Positions 39,401-49,386 of a stretch of DNA of 64,000 bases are shown here, piece after piece. This stretch comes from Nipponacmea schrenckii (Eukaryota; Mollusca; Gastropoda; Lottiidae): positions 45,886,602 through 45,950,601 of the forward strand of contig JAUJPP010000003.1 in assembly GCA_030562195.1 (NCBI GenBank), in the 5' to 3' direction. Made by a program: the position numbers and the translations under genes. The notes under the pieces are model-generated. The model searched no databases. It had not been told where the DNA came from and saw only the letters and a list, made by a program, of their open reading frames with translations. Every line of letters begins with the position of its first letter. Positions within the stretch are counted from its first letter, which is position 1.

Positions 39401-40527
39401 GCACAATTAATATAGAACTAAGAACAAAATTTTCAAATATTAAAAAGCGCAATTTTGATCAAAATATAAAGTGTTATACACCATTGGAAAGAATAAATTA
39501 CGCGTAATAAGGACATAAAAGAAATTTTGACGTATGTAAATTAGGTCACGTGACAGAGCTCTTCGAAGTTAAAAAGTGCAATTTTCAAATAGCTGTAAAA
39601 CCGGAAGTTGACATTGCACAACACAAATGAAGACATCAATGGATAGATCTCGACAAGGGCAACAACTTTTGTGCAGGTCACATGGTCACCAAAGGTCAAG
39701 GTCACGATATATGAACGTTGGAAAATTAGGCACTGAGTGAAAAAAAAGAACCGGAAATGAAAGGTAAGCTAAATCGAAATTCAAAATTCGGCTTCCTAAG
39801 AATTGTTAGCAATCGATTGAAGATTTCATAGACATCAAAATTACAATTGTCCGATTAACCCCTAAGGCCCAATTTTTCACTTTACAAAAGTAAGTGGTTT
39901 AATGATGGCGACTGATCTGTTACTTCCGGTTCAATTTTTGTTAATTATAAAATCATTATGGGTTAATAGTAACTAATTGCAAAAAAAAAAATTCAAATAT
40001 CTTTAGAATTCCGGAAGTGAAAATTCGAAGTTTAGCGACGTATGACGCCGAAACCGGAAGTGATGTCGACATTTTGAAAACAGATTTTTCTTGACAAGAA
40101 AAATGTTTATCTAACTGCAAATTTTGATTTCGATCTAATCAAAATTGCAAAAGTTAGAAAAAGTGTTAAATTTTAAAATTCAAAAGTCAGCAACAAAAGT
40201 AAAAATTTCAAAATTTTTAAACTGCTATTATGTAAATCTAAGTTATAAGTAGTAAATAAAAAAAGTCCTAACCAGATTGGATAAAAATACGAGCCGTGAG
40301 TTAGTAAACAAAAATAAAATTTGTGACGTTCTACGTCATTTCCGGTAGAACAAAAATGCGTCATTTTACATTTAAACAACAACGAGCACTAGATTACGTT
40401 ACAATATCACGCCAGATTGTGTAAGACATTTGCAGTTATGGCTGGGGAGCGTGACCAGAAAGAGACAAAAAAAAAAAAAAAAATAGTCATTTCGAAAACA
40501 AAGCAGTGCGTTCGAAGAACGCACTGC
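36468..40527 (+). mobile_element. Nested TIR element GCAGTGCG...CGCACTGC with terminal hairpin
   Basis: A 4.06-kb element bounded by GCAGTGCG (36468-36475) and CGCACTGC (40520-40527). The right end folds into a perfect 11-bp hairpin, GCAGTGCGTTC/GAACGCACTGC with a 3-base loop (40503-40527). The right-hand half (about 39400-40527) matches 47392-48900 in opposite orientation, including the hairpin and the adjoining TTTGTTTTCGAAATG. The interior has three copies of an AGACCTGTTTGTAACA or TAACCACGCC block (36538, 37484/37680, 38096) and repeated CCGGAAGT motifs. No transposase was seen. Target duplication is unclear. Confidence 0.72.
38673..38895 (-). pseudogene. RTE-type retrotransposon, 5'-truncated 3' end
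   Basis: A 223-bp insertion flanked by AAGGATGCATAT (38661-38672 and 38896-38907), a perfect 12-bp target-site duplication. The minus strand encodes REALDWNPQWHRRQGRP, then KELGRIGKTWNEAKRTA and VRWRTSVAALFSARNEED with a stop almost at the end. This is the C-terminal tail of RTE-like reverse transcriptases (compare the RxxRGRPxxTWRR and DRxxWRxLVxAL blocks, from memory). RTE elements are known for very short 3' untranslated regions, which fits the stop lying about 10 bases from the end. It has no catalytic domain. Confidence 0.82.
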
Positions 40528-40580
40528 AATAAAATAATCCGAACGATTACAATACGTTTTCGCCAAAGTCGAAATACGTA

Positions 40581-41214
40581 ATGAGACATTCCTCCACTGG
40601 AGTAATGGATCATCGTTCAATAAGCACAAGTAATTATCCTCTATGAATTCGAGTAGTCCCTCTCCTCGACCATCTTGCTTTTTCGAAACCCATGCGGCGT
40701 GTTTTGAATTGAAGCCACCACAGAACAGGACTTTCCGATGTGGTATTTGTTCACGTAGGTTTCGATATGAGCTTGGTTCAATGACATTCTTACCAGGCGG
40801 CAGATAAACATTGACTATTGCAATTTTCTTTCCATCAGCAAGGGAGAGGGATACTCCGATAACCTCAAATTCATTACTACGCAGGGATAGTGTTTGATAA
40901 GGTATTCTTTCCCTTACGGAGATTGCAATTCCTCCACCGATACGCTTTTTATGTGAACCAGGTCTATCCAGTCTAGAGTAGAGATACCTGGGCAAGGATG
41001 GATCATCTACTCCAGGATAGAGCTTGGTTTCCTGGAAACAGAGAACGTCGTACCGGGTGGTACTAAGAAATTTCCTCAAATCAAGGAGCCTGGCCCGAAG
41101 GCCATTAAGGTTATGCTTCAGGATTTTTAGACTGCGATCCATTGCGACAGAACTAGAGATGCTAGTATTTTCCTTCTTTATTCGTCCTGCCAGTCGTGCC
41201 CAGGAGTTAAACAA
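40581..41214 (-). pseudogene. I-type retrotransposon ORF2, first part (APE endonuclease)
   Basis: The frame starts near 41214, or at the Met at 41142 in MDRSLKILKHNLNG. It encodes an apurinic-type endonuclease of the exonuclease-endonuclease-phosphatase fold, which nicks target DNA for reverse transcription. Visible blocks are LKHNLNGLRARLLDL, YDVLCFQETKL (the E of the QET motif), GGGIAI, VNVYLPPGK, and VLFCGGFNSKHAAW, where the catalytic GDFN has become GGFN. LLNDDPLLQWRN follows, and the domain is then cut at about 40580 by the TIR element. The remainder (SSLDLTI, GSDH) lies on the far side of the insertion at 35386 and below. It is therefore one gene split by 5.2 kb. Confidence 0.85.
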
Positions 41215-41592
41215 GTATTGGTGTCACATTGTTCAGATCGAACATGTTCTTCCATTACCTCCTCCTCTCCGTCGCTCACTTCTGGACAGGAATCTGACTC
41301 GAATCTGAAGTCGTTGTGTTGAATTAGACTGCTTCAGTTTAGCATCAGTCCTACTCGAATTTGGAGTTGATGACATTGAGAGGATACGACCTCTGTTGAC
41401 AGTTCTGACATACTTGAAAGCTTTTAGTTGTGTCTTCGACCGAGGCATCGGGAGACGATTCAGGACTTCCTCGTGCATCCTTTTTCCGTTTTCTAAAAAC
41501 GTCCATTTGGATACTTAAAGTTCTCAACAGAGTTTTTAATAGCCTGAATGATCTTCGGACTAACTCTGCGCTTGTCGTACCCTTCGTCCGAT

Positions 41593-42483
41593 TTAGCAGC
41601 TGTTGCAATTTCTGTCTGCATCCCGAAACACTGGTGTTAAACTGGGCCCCTTTGACACTATTGGGGGGACGCTCGTCTCGAATACTGGAGTGGTCTTTTT
41701 CGTTTTCTCCACCTTCGAAGAATGATCTTTCTTTTTGGGTTTCGTTGCCTCAAAGTCATCCCGAATCTTAACAAGAGCTGTTGCCTCTTTGAAGGATATA
41801 GCCATCTTAGCTTTAACCTTTAGTGTGTGTTTGACCTTTTGTAATTTCGGACATTTTGGGTCTCCCGCCATATGCCCTCCATTACAATTGGCACATTTCG
41901 TTTCCAGTGCCTTGCATGCATCCGTGGAGTGCACGCCACCACATTTGCCGCACTTTGGGGTTCCTCGGCAGTGTTTACCAAGATGTCCAAAATTTGTAGC
42001 ATTTGTAGCAGCGGCGGACCCCGTCCACGTAGGGGTAGGTATTTCGAATCAGATAATTTGCCCTTTCGGGAACGAACGTCCCGTCCTCGGTACACTAGAG
42101 ACGTTATACCCCTTCCATGCAGGTCTTCTGACAGTTGGTATGCGATACACAACGCATCGGTTTGAGCTAACTGATTGTGGCATCACCATCTTCGTCTTTC
42201 TACCGAGGAGGGTGTCTTTGCCAAGTACAATGTCCGCTAAACGAACTGATCCGTTGCCTAGGATCTTGATCAATGGGTAGCTAGCAATTCCCCAAGATCT
42301 GACTTCTCGAATGATTGACGTTGCTTTACATCCTTTGAATGTAAATCCCTCCTCGGGTCTGACAAGCACTACTTGATCGTGGGTCTTGTCAGGGGTGTCT
42401 TTTTCGAAAGTTTTTGGAGCTGGAGTGCTGTTAAATTCTTCAACCATAGTAAGTGTTTGAGCATCAGCCTTAGGACTTCTCAT
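41593..42483 (-). pseudogene. I-type retrotransposon ORF1 (gag-like, CCHC zinc knuckles)
   Basis: The frame runs 297 codons from an ATG at 42483. The N-terminal half has VLVRPEEGFTFKGC and VRSWGIASYPLIKILGNGSV, as in I/Jockey ORF1 proteins. There is a stop near 42048, and the sequence encoding the first knuckle (CYKCYKFGHLGKHC) is split between frames near 42000. Two further Cys/His clusters follow in frame: CGKCGGVHSTDAC and CANCNGGHMAGDPKC (about 41970-41870). A lysine-rich tail comes next. The protein would bind the element RNA. ORF2 follows about 380 bp downstream on the same strand. The stop and frameshifts make it inactive. Confidence 0.85.
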
Positions 42484-42800
42484 TGTACCGACTAGAATAA
42501 TAGACGCGGCAGATTTAAGTATTATGACCGACTAGAGTAAACCGAAGCGGTATAATCTTATTGAGATTCGGGCGAATCTTACGACCAACAATAAACTAAT
42601 TTCGAGAGAAATCAGTTATGCCAAATATTATATCAGTATGCTAAGAATGCTAAGAGTTATGACCGACTAGAGTAAGTAGAAGTGGTATAATCTTGTTGAA
42701 ATTCGGGCGAATCTTACGACCAACTTTGAGATTCGGGCGAATCCTACGACCAATAATAAACTAATTTCAAAAGAAATCAATTATGTGTGAGATCAAAACC
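42484..42800 (-). repeat. I-element 5' UTR tandem units
   Basis: Two to three units of about 135 bp just upstream of ORF1 share GACCGACTAGAGTAA, GTGGTATAATCTTGTTG, ATTCGGGCGAATCTTACGAC and AATAAACTAATTTC. Tandem promoter-like monomers in the 5' untranslated region are known from several LINE families. The exact 5' end of the element is unclear and may lie as far as 43350. Confidence 0.6.
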
Positions 42801-43500
42801 ATACGTTCAGCTCACTAAAAAAAAATAGGCTAATAACTAAACACTATTAAATCCAGCATAAAGCAGCTATCTTAATAACGAGTAGTAATCCAACACTTGT
42901 AGGTGACAATAATGACACCAATTAGTGGAGTAGTTAATTAGTCCTCACCTTTCAAATGACAACCAATAAAAATGGCAACTAACTAGTATATGAACTAAGG
43001 ACGCTCTTTTATAAGCCAATGAGAGAATAGAAAATAAACTGAGCCAATCACAAAATGACATAATGATTGGATGTCCGTCTCCACAAATAGATACATGTAA
43101 TTTAATAGAAGTCACGTTAGTATAATCAGACCACCCTCACTACATTGTTAATTACTCATTTTAACCCGAGGGTATCAAAACGACACTTAAAACAATAACC
43201 ATAGTTCTATGGGGCCTATAGAATATAGCCTCAAAAACAACATATATGTTTCCAAATCAATCAAATCACTAGTTTGATTGAAGGTTTAAAGGCTCACAGT
43301 TCCAAAAAGCCTGGGGATAAGGTTTCGTGCCACACTCGGAACTGTAAACAGGTCCACAGTTACAGTGAATATTTTACTTTCACTTTCAAAGTGTATCACG
43401 AATTTAATTCAACAATTATTATTTTTGAAGAATAAAGTAGATGGGAGCTCTTGCCATTATGGTAATTTTGTTTGGTAAAATTCTTTCATACCGGCGTATG
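42801..43500. other. Gene-less stretch, possibly I-element 5' flank
   Basis: No gene recognised. It may include the remaining 5' end of the I-type element. Confidence 0.4.
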
Positions 43501-43504
43501 AATG

Positions 43505-43760
43505 AGGCGGCTCACTGTCATTTAGGTAAACATTTTTTAAGCATACCCCATTTAGACACAGTACTTTAGGCACACTTTCAAGTACACACTCTTTTTAAGA
43601 ACACTAAAATTCGACACCCTGTCATTTAGGCCCACCGTAAATTTGGCACACATTCACTTAGGCAGACCTTGAATTAGCCACACATCTATTTAGGCAACCC
43701 TGAAATAAGGTCAAGATTTATTTGCGCACACTTTCAGTTAGGCACGCATTCATACATGAC
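43505..43760. repeat. Degenerate TTTAGGCACAC repeat
   Basis: About ten imperfect copies of a (C)ATTTAGGCACAC motif at 20-30-bp spacing, e.g. CTTTAGGCACAC near 43562 and CACTTAGGCAGACC near 43650. Confidence 0.65.
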
Positions 43761-43814
43761 TAGACACATCTCCTTTTTGCTACAGACTTAAAGGTACATT
43801 CTATCACCTAGTAA

Positions 43815-43935
43815 TCACAGCCTGTGACACACGTTGCTTCGGTTTATTGTCCCACCCGTACGACTAGACGCTTTTTCCAAGTCAGTTCCTCAGACCATCA
43901 CTGACAAGGGGGAAACCGGGCTGAATAATTCAAAA
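43815..43935 (-). mobile_element. SINE fragment
   Basis: Shares the middle of the SINE at 25115-25430: CAGCCCGGTTT, GGAACTGAC, GGGACAATAAACCGA and GTGTGTCACAGGC on the minus strand. The tRNA-like head with the B box is missing. Confidence 0.65.
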
Positions 43936-44357
43936 TGCTTAATTGAAGGTGTGCTTAATCGATCCTACTCAGTTTACATACACGGGTGATTTGAATTCTA
44001 TTGGTATTAAAGTTAATTTATCAATTTTTTTCTGAACCTCCGAATATATCACTTCAACGTACAATTTGTTTAAAAATATACAAGATATGGAAGATGATCA
44101 TGTCAGATCACGTGAGGTTGCAATTATGGCTGAACGTGTGACCAGAATGTGAAAGAAAAAGGATTAATTCAAATATTAAACATAGAATTTTAATCATTGT
44201 AAAAATAAAATATTTTTTAATGCATGAAATGTATCTTGACTAACAAGTTTTCATATATACTTTCAGTCAAAGTATAAGCTAAAAACAGTTTTTGAGCCCA
44301 AACTCAAGTGTATTATCACATTGTATTGTAAGAAATCGAGGTACCAATTTCCCTGAA

Positions 44358-44542
44358 TTATGCCTTAAGAGGTATTTCACATTCCATTAGTTCTGTTTCT
44401 ATACATTGTGTTCTGCTCTTAGATTTTTTTGTAAAGAATTTAAACACTGGTATTAGAAGTATTATTAATCCACTAATAATAGCTACTACACCTGCTGTAT
44501 ATATACCTGGTTCATATCCACCATATAGCACATCTAGATAAC
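44358..44542 (-). CDS. SLC16 (monocarboxylate transporter-like) gene, exon 4
   Basis: Last coding exon, after an acceptor TTATATTATAG ending at 44543. It enters in phase, completing a Gly codon, with YLDVLYGGYEPGIYTAGVVA (residues about 400-419). The last transmembrane helix (AGVVAIISGLIILLIPVF) follows, then a short basic/acidic cytoplasmic tail, FFTKKSKSRTQCIETELMEC, and a TAA stop. The phase and the PPVAG|YLD junction match the usual GPP-AG-L-D--G-Y sequence before the final helices of SLC16 proteins. Confidence 0.85.
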
Positions 44543-44778
44543 CTATAATATAATATATCCTACTTAGTGACAAACTGAACATAGTGAACCCATGGTTATC
44601 AATTTCTCAAACTGTCTTATGTTCTTTCCTGCTCTTGATTAGCTAACAACAACATACAGTGTAATTTAACACAAATCTTGCGAAAACAATTAATTTTGAA
44701 TACACTATTTCCATGTTTTTAAGAAAAAAAATCATTATTTCTGAGATTAATGCTATAAATTTATTAGATATGACATAC

Positions 44779-45648
44779 CTGCTACAGGTGGGCCTAGAAA
44801 AGCACCAATTCCATTAGCCATGAGCAAATATCCAAGTCCGTGTCCTAAATTCTCGACCCCAAGAATATCTGTCACTAACACTAATAGTAAACCAAGAGTT
44901 ATTCCAAAACAAAAGCCATAAACAAATCCAACAGCTAAATAATTAGAATAATTTGAGATCCACACAAATATAAAACAACATATACCTGTCAATATATTAC
45001 TTAGACTAAATAAAACAATTCTATTAATAATAGTTATACTTCCTAATATAGCTCCTAAAATACTTCCTACAAATGTTCCAAAACCACTAATGGTTACAAT
45101 AAAGGCAGCATCTATCCTCGGAATATCTTGAGATACCAAATAATCAGGAATGAATGTCATAGTTACACCAGCCGTAAAATTCCAACATATATTATTTATA
45201 CAATACACAACAAACCCAAAATCACGAAAAATACAGAAATGGTTTTGAATCATTTTCTTCAGACGAATTATTAATTTAGGTTGAGTTTTTACACTTTCTT
45301 CTTCTTCTGAAATAATTTTTTCTGAGCAATTTTGAGATTCCTTGATGAACTTGTCTACAGAAGACTTGGGTACAGGTCTCAATAGAGCAGCAAAAACAAT
45401 AATATTGAGATTCATGGCACCGACAATATATAAAGATCCCTTCCAGGAGTATTCCTCTATAAGATAACCAATGACAATGGGCATGACTGCTGATCCTAAT
45501 CCGGAGCCACTTGTAGCCACACCAGTTGATAAACTTTGGTATTTATTATAATATAAACCGCTTAATACATGAGATGGTGTATATGCCATACAACAACCAA
45601 CAGCTAAAAGGAAAGAGTAAAAAAATATTAAAAAACCAATGTTATACC
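44779..45648 (-). CDS. SLC16 (monocarboxylate transporter-like) gene, exon 3
   Basis: 870 bp between an acceptor (AAAACAG, at 45649) and a donor (GTATGT, from 44778). It encodes residues about 109-398, covering helices 4 to 11. YYNKYQSLSTGVATSGSGLG (141-160) corresponds to the SLC16 signature after helix 4 (YF-KRR-LA-G-A-AG--G). A charged cytoplasmic loop with SEEEESVKTQPKL (about 199-250) separates the two six-helix halves. Then follow VTMTFIPDYLVSQDIPRIDA, FGTFVGSILG and GLGYLLMANGIGAFLGPPVA. There are no stops. The arginine usually found in helix 8 of lactate-type MCTs is not obvious, so the substrate cannot be inferred. Confidence 0.9.
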
Positions 45649-45898
45649 CTGTTTTCACCAGTTGAAACGTATAAACATGAAGGTTTGGGAATGCTAGAAA
45701 TTCCATTAAATTTATCATTAGACAGCATTATCTTTACCACAACCCAAGATGGAATGTTTCCTGCTGAAGAAATACCATTTACTATTTCTTCAAAACCTTT
45801 AAAATGTTATAGGAAGTTGATATCTCTACAAAGACAATAAGTTTCCAGATTAGAAATATATTATATATAAGCTGTGAGTAAGAAAGAACTGTATTTAC

Positions 45899-46042
45899 CA
45901 TTTATAATACCATAGAAGAAACACATAGCTGGTAAATAGGGTAAAATTGGCATCATTAATACACCCAAAAAACTCATGAAACCACCACTTATTGCTAGAG
46001 TTCTATGGGTAAATTTGGTCATTAACAAACTAATTATTGGTC
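45899..46042 (-). CDS. SLC16 (monocarboxylate transporter-like) gene, exon 2
   Basis: A 144-bp exon, too short to stand out as an open frame alone. It lies between an acceptor TTTTTCAG (ending at 46043) and a donor GGTAAATAC (exon end 45899). It translates in phase to PIISLLMTKFTHRTLAISGG, then FMSFLGVLMMPILPYLPAMC and FFYGIING: the second half of helix 2, the conserved basic TKFTHR loop, helix 3 and the start of helix 4. Both junctions are in phase 1, as in the neighbouring exons. Confidence 0.85.
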
Positions 46043-46070
46043 CTGAAAAATGAGAAAAAAATCATATATG

Positions 46071-47115
46071 ACATATTTCGACGATTCAGTCGAAAACGTA
46101 TTGCTATCATTCGGATTATTATTTTTTTATTTTCTCGTACGAGCTAGCAGTAAAAGGTACAGACATTTTGATTTCATAGGTGACTTTAGAATAATTACTA
46201 TCATCAAATAAAACAAAACTGGAAGTTCTGTCTCTGACCGGAAGTGAGAACCGGAAATTGAGGTTTTTGCTCTTGCAACTTAATTGCTTATTGATTTCGA
46301 TCAGATTTTCATATTTTAAAACTTCAAAGTATTTGTCAACTAACAATTATAGGTTTTACGCAATTCGGTTAAATCCTCTACCCACGATTTGCAATTTAAA
46401 ATTGAAGGGTCATCGGTAAAAAAAAAATTCAAAGCCATATTTCTTGCTTAATATAAATGGTGGAATTTAAAAACTTCAAAAGTTGAAAGGCAATATGATT
46501 CCAGTTTAACCAAATTTGGAAACAAAATTTCAACTTCCAGTTTGGCCTTGTACAAAGTTATTACGTAACTTCCAGTCTATAACAGCTAAGTGAAAAGTGC
46601 AAACTGTTTTATGAATAACTTGTGAATAGTTATAGATATGACCTAAAAAATTAGCTCCAGTTGACATATTGGCGTCCATTTTGAATTTCGGTTACAATTT
46701 TTCAAGTTCTAATACAGGCATTGTTGATTGACCGATTTTGATAGCACATAGATACATTTGATCATTGGCCACATTTCTATGAAGAGCGATTTTTGAATTT
46801 CGTATTTTTTTTCGAAATATTCAAATTTGAAATTTTTTGTTGTGTTGACCGACTTAATCTATAACCTTGAAAATTAGGTCAGATCAAGTTCATTATATTG
46901 TCTACATGCAGATATTTTTTAATTTGTCCTACTCAAAAAATTCACAGATAGCAAAAATTGATAATTTTCATATAAGTCGCCATCTTTAACAGCTACGGAA
47001 GGTGTGACCTAATTAGTTTATCACTAAACTAGGACATATGAAATTCAAAATATTGCCTAGATGTTGGCAATTGCAAATTGGAGCTCCATAATATTCTGAG
47101 GTTGTCGAAATACGT
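46071..47115 (+). mobile_element. TIR element in SLC16 intron 1, copy of the one at 35387-40580
   Basis: A 1.05-kb element from ACATATTTCGA to TCGAAATACGT (47105-47115), in inverted orientation to the copy in the I-type retrotransposon. Parallel blocks include TTCGGATTATT near the left end, GACCGGAAGTGAGAACCGG, GTCACACCTTCCGTAG, and ATGAAAATTATCAATTTTTG read on the minus strand. It lacks the 4-kb nested element and so shows the uninterrupted structure. Its left end lies only about 30 bp from the acceptor of exon 2. Confidence 0.75.
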
Positions 47116-47391
47116 TCATAATTTTCAGCAATTCTAGTTCTATCTTATCTCATGCAAGACTTTTTATATATAATAAATTCCAAAAGTTACTGATCTATAA
47201 AAGGTTCAATTATGAATATTGGCTGCATATCATTAGGCAGCTTTAATGCAAGCTATAGCATCATTCAACAGTATCAATGAAGTAACATTATTCAGTATAG
47301 AAACCATACTTCATCTTTTCAACCCTTAATACATATTGTTTCTTTACTGATTTCATAACAAAGCAGCTGGTGATCTACTATGTGTTTAATT

Positions 47392-49015
47392 GCAGTGCGT
47401 TCATCAAACGCACTGCTTTGTTTTCGAAATGTCTTTTTTTTTTCGAATTTCACATTCGATTATTCTCATAGAAGGCAACTTGCCACAAACTACTAGTTGC
47501 TATTGCCTATTCAAACTGCGAGACTTGTATTTGTTAAATGTGAAATGACGTCATTTAGAGCAACCGGAAACGAGCTGTGGGCAATGGCGTTTTTTTGGTT
47601 TTTGCTCTATATCTTCTTTATTTTTCAACTGATTTTGACATAACTTCTTTTGTTAGCTTCTTTTAACTGCTAGCTACATAACTGCAGTTTAAAACTGCTA
47701 ATTTTATTACTTTTGTAGCTGACTTTTTTAATTTCAATATTTGCGTTTTTTTCAACTTCTACAATTTTATTCTCATCCATCTGAAAACTTATAAGTAGAT
47801 AGACATTTTAAATGCGATCTAAAATTTTTTTTCAAATTTTTGACGTCACTTCCGGTTTTGAAGTTATTCTCTTGTAAATTTGGTTTTGAAGTTATTCTCT
47901 TGTAAATTTTAGAAACCTAACTTCTGGAATTCTTAAGATATTTCAAAACTTTGTTTTGCAACATGCTACAAATAGTCATACAAAAAAACGATGATGAAAA
48001 AATTCGGACCGGAAGCAAAAAGATCAGCCGCCATATTGAAATGTCAAACTTTTGTAAAATTCAAAATGGGGCCTCAGGGGATAAAGCGATTTTCGTTATT
48101 TTTTCATATCTAATAACTAGTCGATTGCACAATTTTGTTTAGAAGCCGAATTTTGATTTTTTATTTTGATTTTCTTTTATTTCCATTTTAATTTTCTTGG
48201 TAATGACCAAAATTTCAAAGGCCCCTATTTCGTGACCTTGACCTTTGGTGACCTTGTGACCTGAACACAATTTATTGCCCTTGATAATATCTATTCAATG
48301 ATATATTCATTTGTGTTTTCCGATGTATACTTCCGGTTTTATTACCGATCGAAATTTGTGATTTTTATTTTTAAGAGCTCTGTTACGTGAACTAATTTAT
48401 AAATAACAAAAATTCATATTGAATCTTATAACAGTGTATCTGCTCTTTGTAATGATATATAAAACCACATATTTTCACCAAAAATGCGCTTTTTAGTATT
48501 TGGAAATTTTGTATTTTCTGCTCTACTAACTGTGCGTAATTTTCGTTATATCGAAATGGGGCCTCTGGAGAAGCTCCGATTTGTGTAATTTTGATGTCTA
48601 TAGAATGTTATGTCGATTTCTGAATCATATTTGGAAACCGATTTTTGAATTTTGATTTTGATATTTTAACTGATAGTAATATATAAAGACTTCGAATGGT
48701 CGTATATTTTAACCTTGACCTTTGGTGACCTTGTGAGCAGTATGAATGTGATAGCTCTCGAAAAGATCTATCCATTGATATATTATATTTTGTTGTACGA
48801 TGTATACTTTTCGTTTTATCGCAATTTGAAAATTTCGAATTTCATCAGTAAAAGCTGATTGTTGAATTATGCGTTTCGGCGTTCTACATGACACAAGTTT
48901 TAGCGAACCGATTATGCTTTGAAATAAAATGACATACGCTGTAAAATAACGTTAATGTTTTACCGATACTTTGTGGGGTAGTTTTAAAGCGTATGTCAAA
49001 ACTGCTACGCACTGC
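47392..49015 (-). mobile_element. Hairpin-ended GCAGTGCG element in SLC16 intron 1
   Basis: A 1.62-kb copy related to the element at 36468-40527 but inverted. The left end folds as GCAGTGCGTT/AACGCACTGC (47392-47416, 5-base loop) followed by TTTGTTTTCGAAATG. The right end is CGCACTGC at 49008-49015. It carries TGACCTTGACCT (48233-48244), AACCTTGACCTTTGGTGACC (48711-48730) and several CCGGAAG motifs. No coding sequence recognised. Confidence 0.7.
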
Positions 49016-49205
49016 GTCAGAACCTCGCAAAGCCTGGGGATCTAGTAATATTATTGAAAGGGGTAAGGGGTATATTAAATGATGATTCAATCAATTGCTC
49101 AATTGTTGTATTAAGGTAAAAGTGACAAATACTGATGATTACCTTATATACACCATATTAGGCTGAAAACTGAAAATGATCAAAGAATTTCAAAAGAAAA
49201 CTTAC

Positions 49206-49386
49206 CTGATCCCAGAAACATTCCTATATTAATTGACAAAATAAATGACACTGCAAATGCATCATTGTCAAAATAATCTAAGAATTCCACAGTATAAACG
49301 CCCATAGCAAAACTGGTACCAAATGCCAGGAATTGAATCATAAATGCTGAGAATATGATCATTAAACCCCATTTTCCACCTTCCAT
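49206..49386 (-). CDS. SLC16 (monocarboxylate transporter-like) gene, exon 1
   Basis: The ATG at 49386 (AAC before it, G after it) starts MEGGKWGLMIIFSAFMIQ. EGGKWGLMI is the SLC16 motif (D/E)GG-WGW at the entry to helix 1. Helix 1 and most of helix 2 follow, then the exon stops at GSG with donor GTAAG at 49205. Joined exons of 181, 144, 870 and 185 bp give exactly 460 codons including the stop. The resulting 459-residue protein is within the usual 420-500 of the family. SLC16 proteins sit in the plasma or organelle membrane and carry monocarboxylates, thyroid hormones, aromatic amino acids or other small acids. A non-coding or N-terminal upstream exon cannot be excluded. Confidence 0.88.

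Larger units (their letters stand above)
35387..40580 (-). mobile_element. TIR element splitting the I-type retrotransposon
   Basis: A 5.2-kb insertion with termini ACGTATTTCGA (35387-35397) and TCGAAATACGT (40569-40579), placed exactly where the retrotransposon endonuclease is interrupted. ATGA lies just outside each end (35383-35386 and 40581-40584), a possible 4-bp target duplication. The unique body (35398-36467) matches 46071-47115 in opposite orientation; that copy is only 1.05 kb. The difference is the 4.06-kb element nested at 36468-40527. No transposase frame was recognised, so it is a non-autonomous DNA transposon of unknown superfamily. Confidence 0.75.

Noticed and set aside
40449..40490. 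Poly(A) run near 40466 as a retroposed mRNA tail
   Set aside because: It lies inside the hairpin-ended TIR element and no gene-like sequence precedes it.
43505..43760. Interstitial telomere of TTAGGC type
   Set aside because: Units are 20-30 bp and irregular, not head-to-tail hexamers.
36197..46346. Parallel open frames MLVDKYIEVFKSEN at 36197 and MLVDKYFEVLKYEN at 46346 as a conserved protein
   Set aside because: The surrounding non-coding repeat is conserved to the same degree, and the frames break at different points, so this is shared repeat DNA and not a gene.
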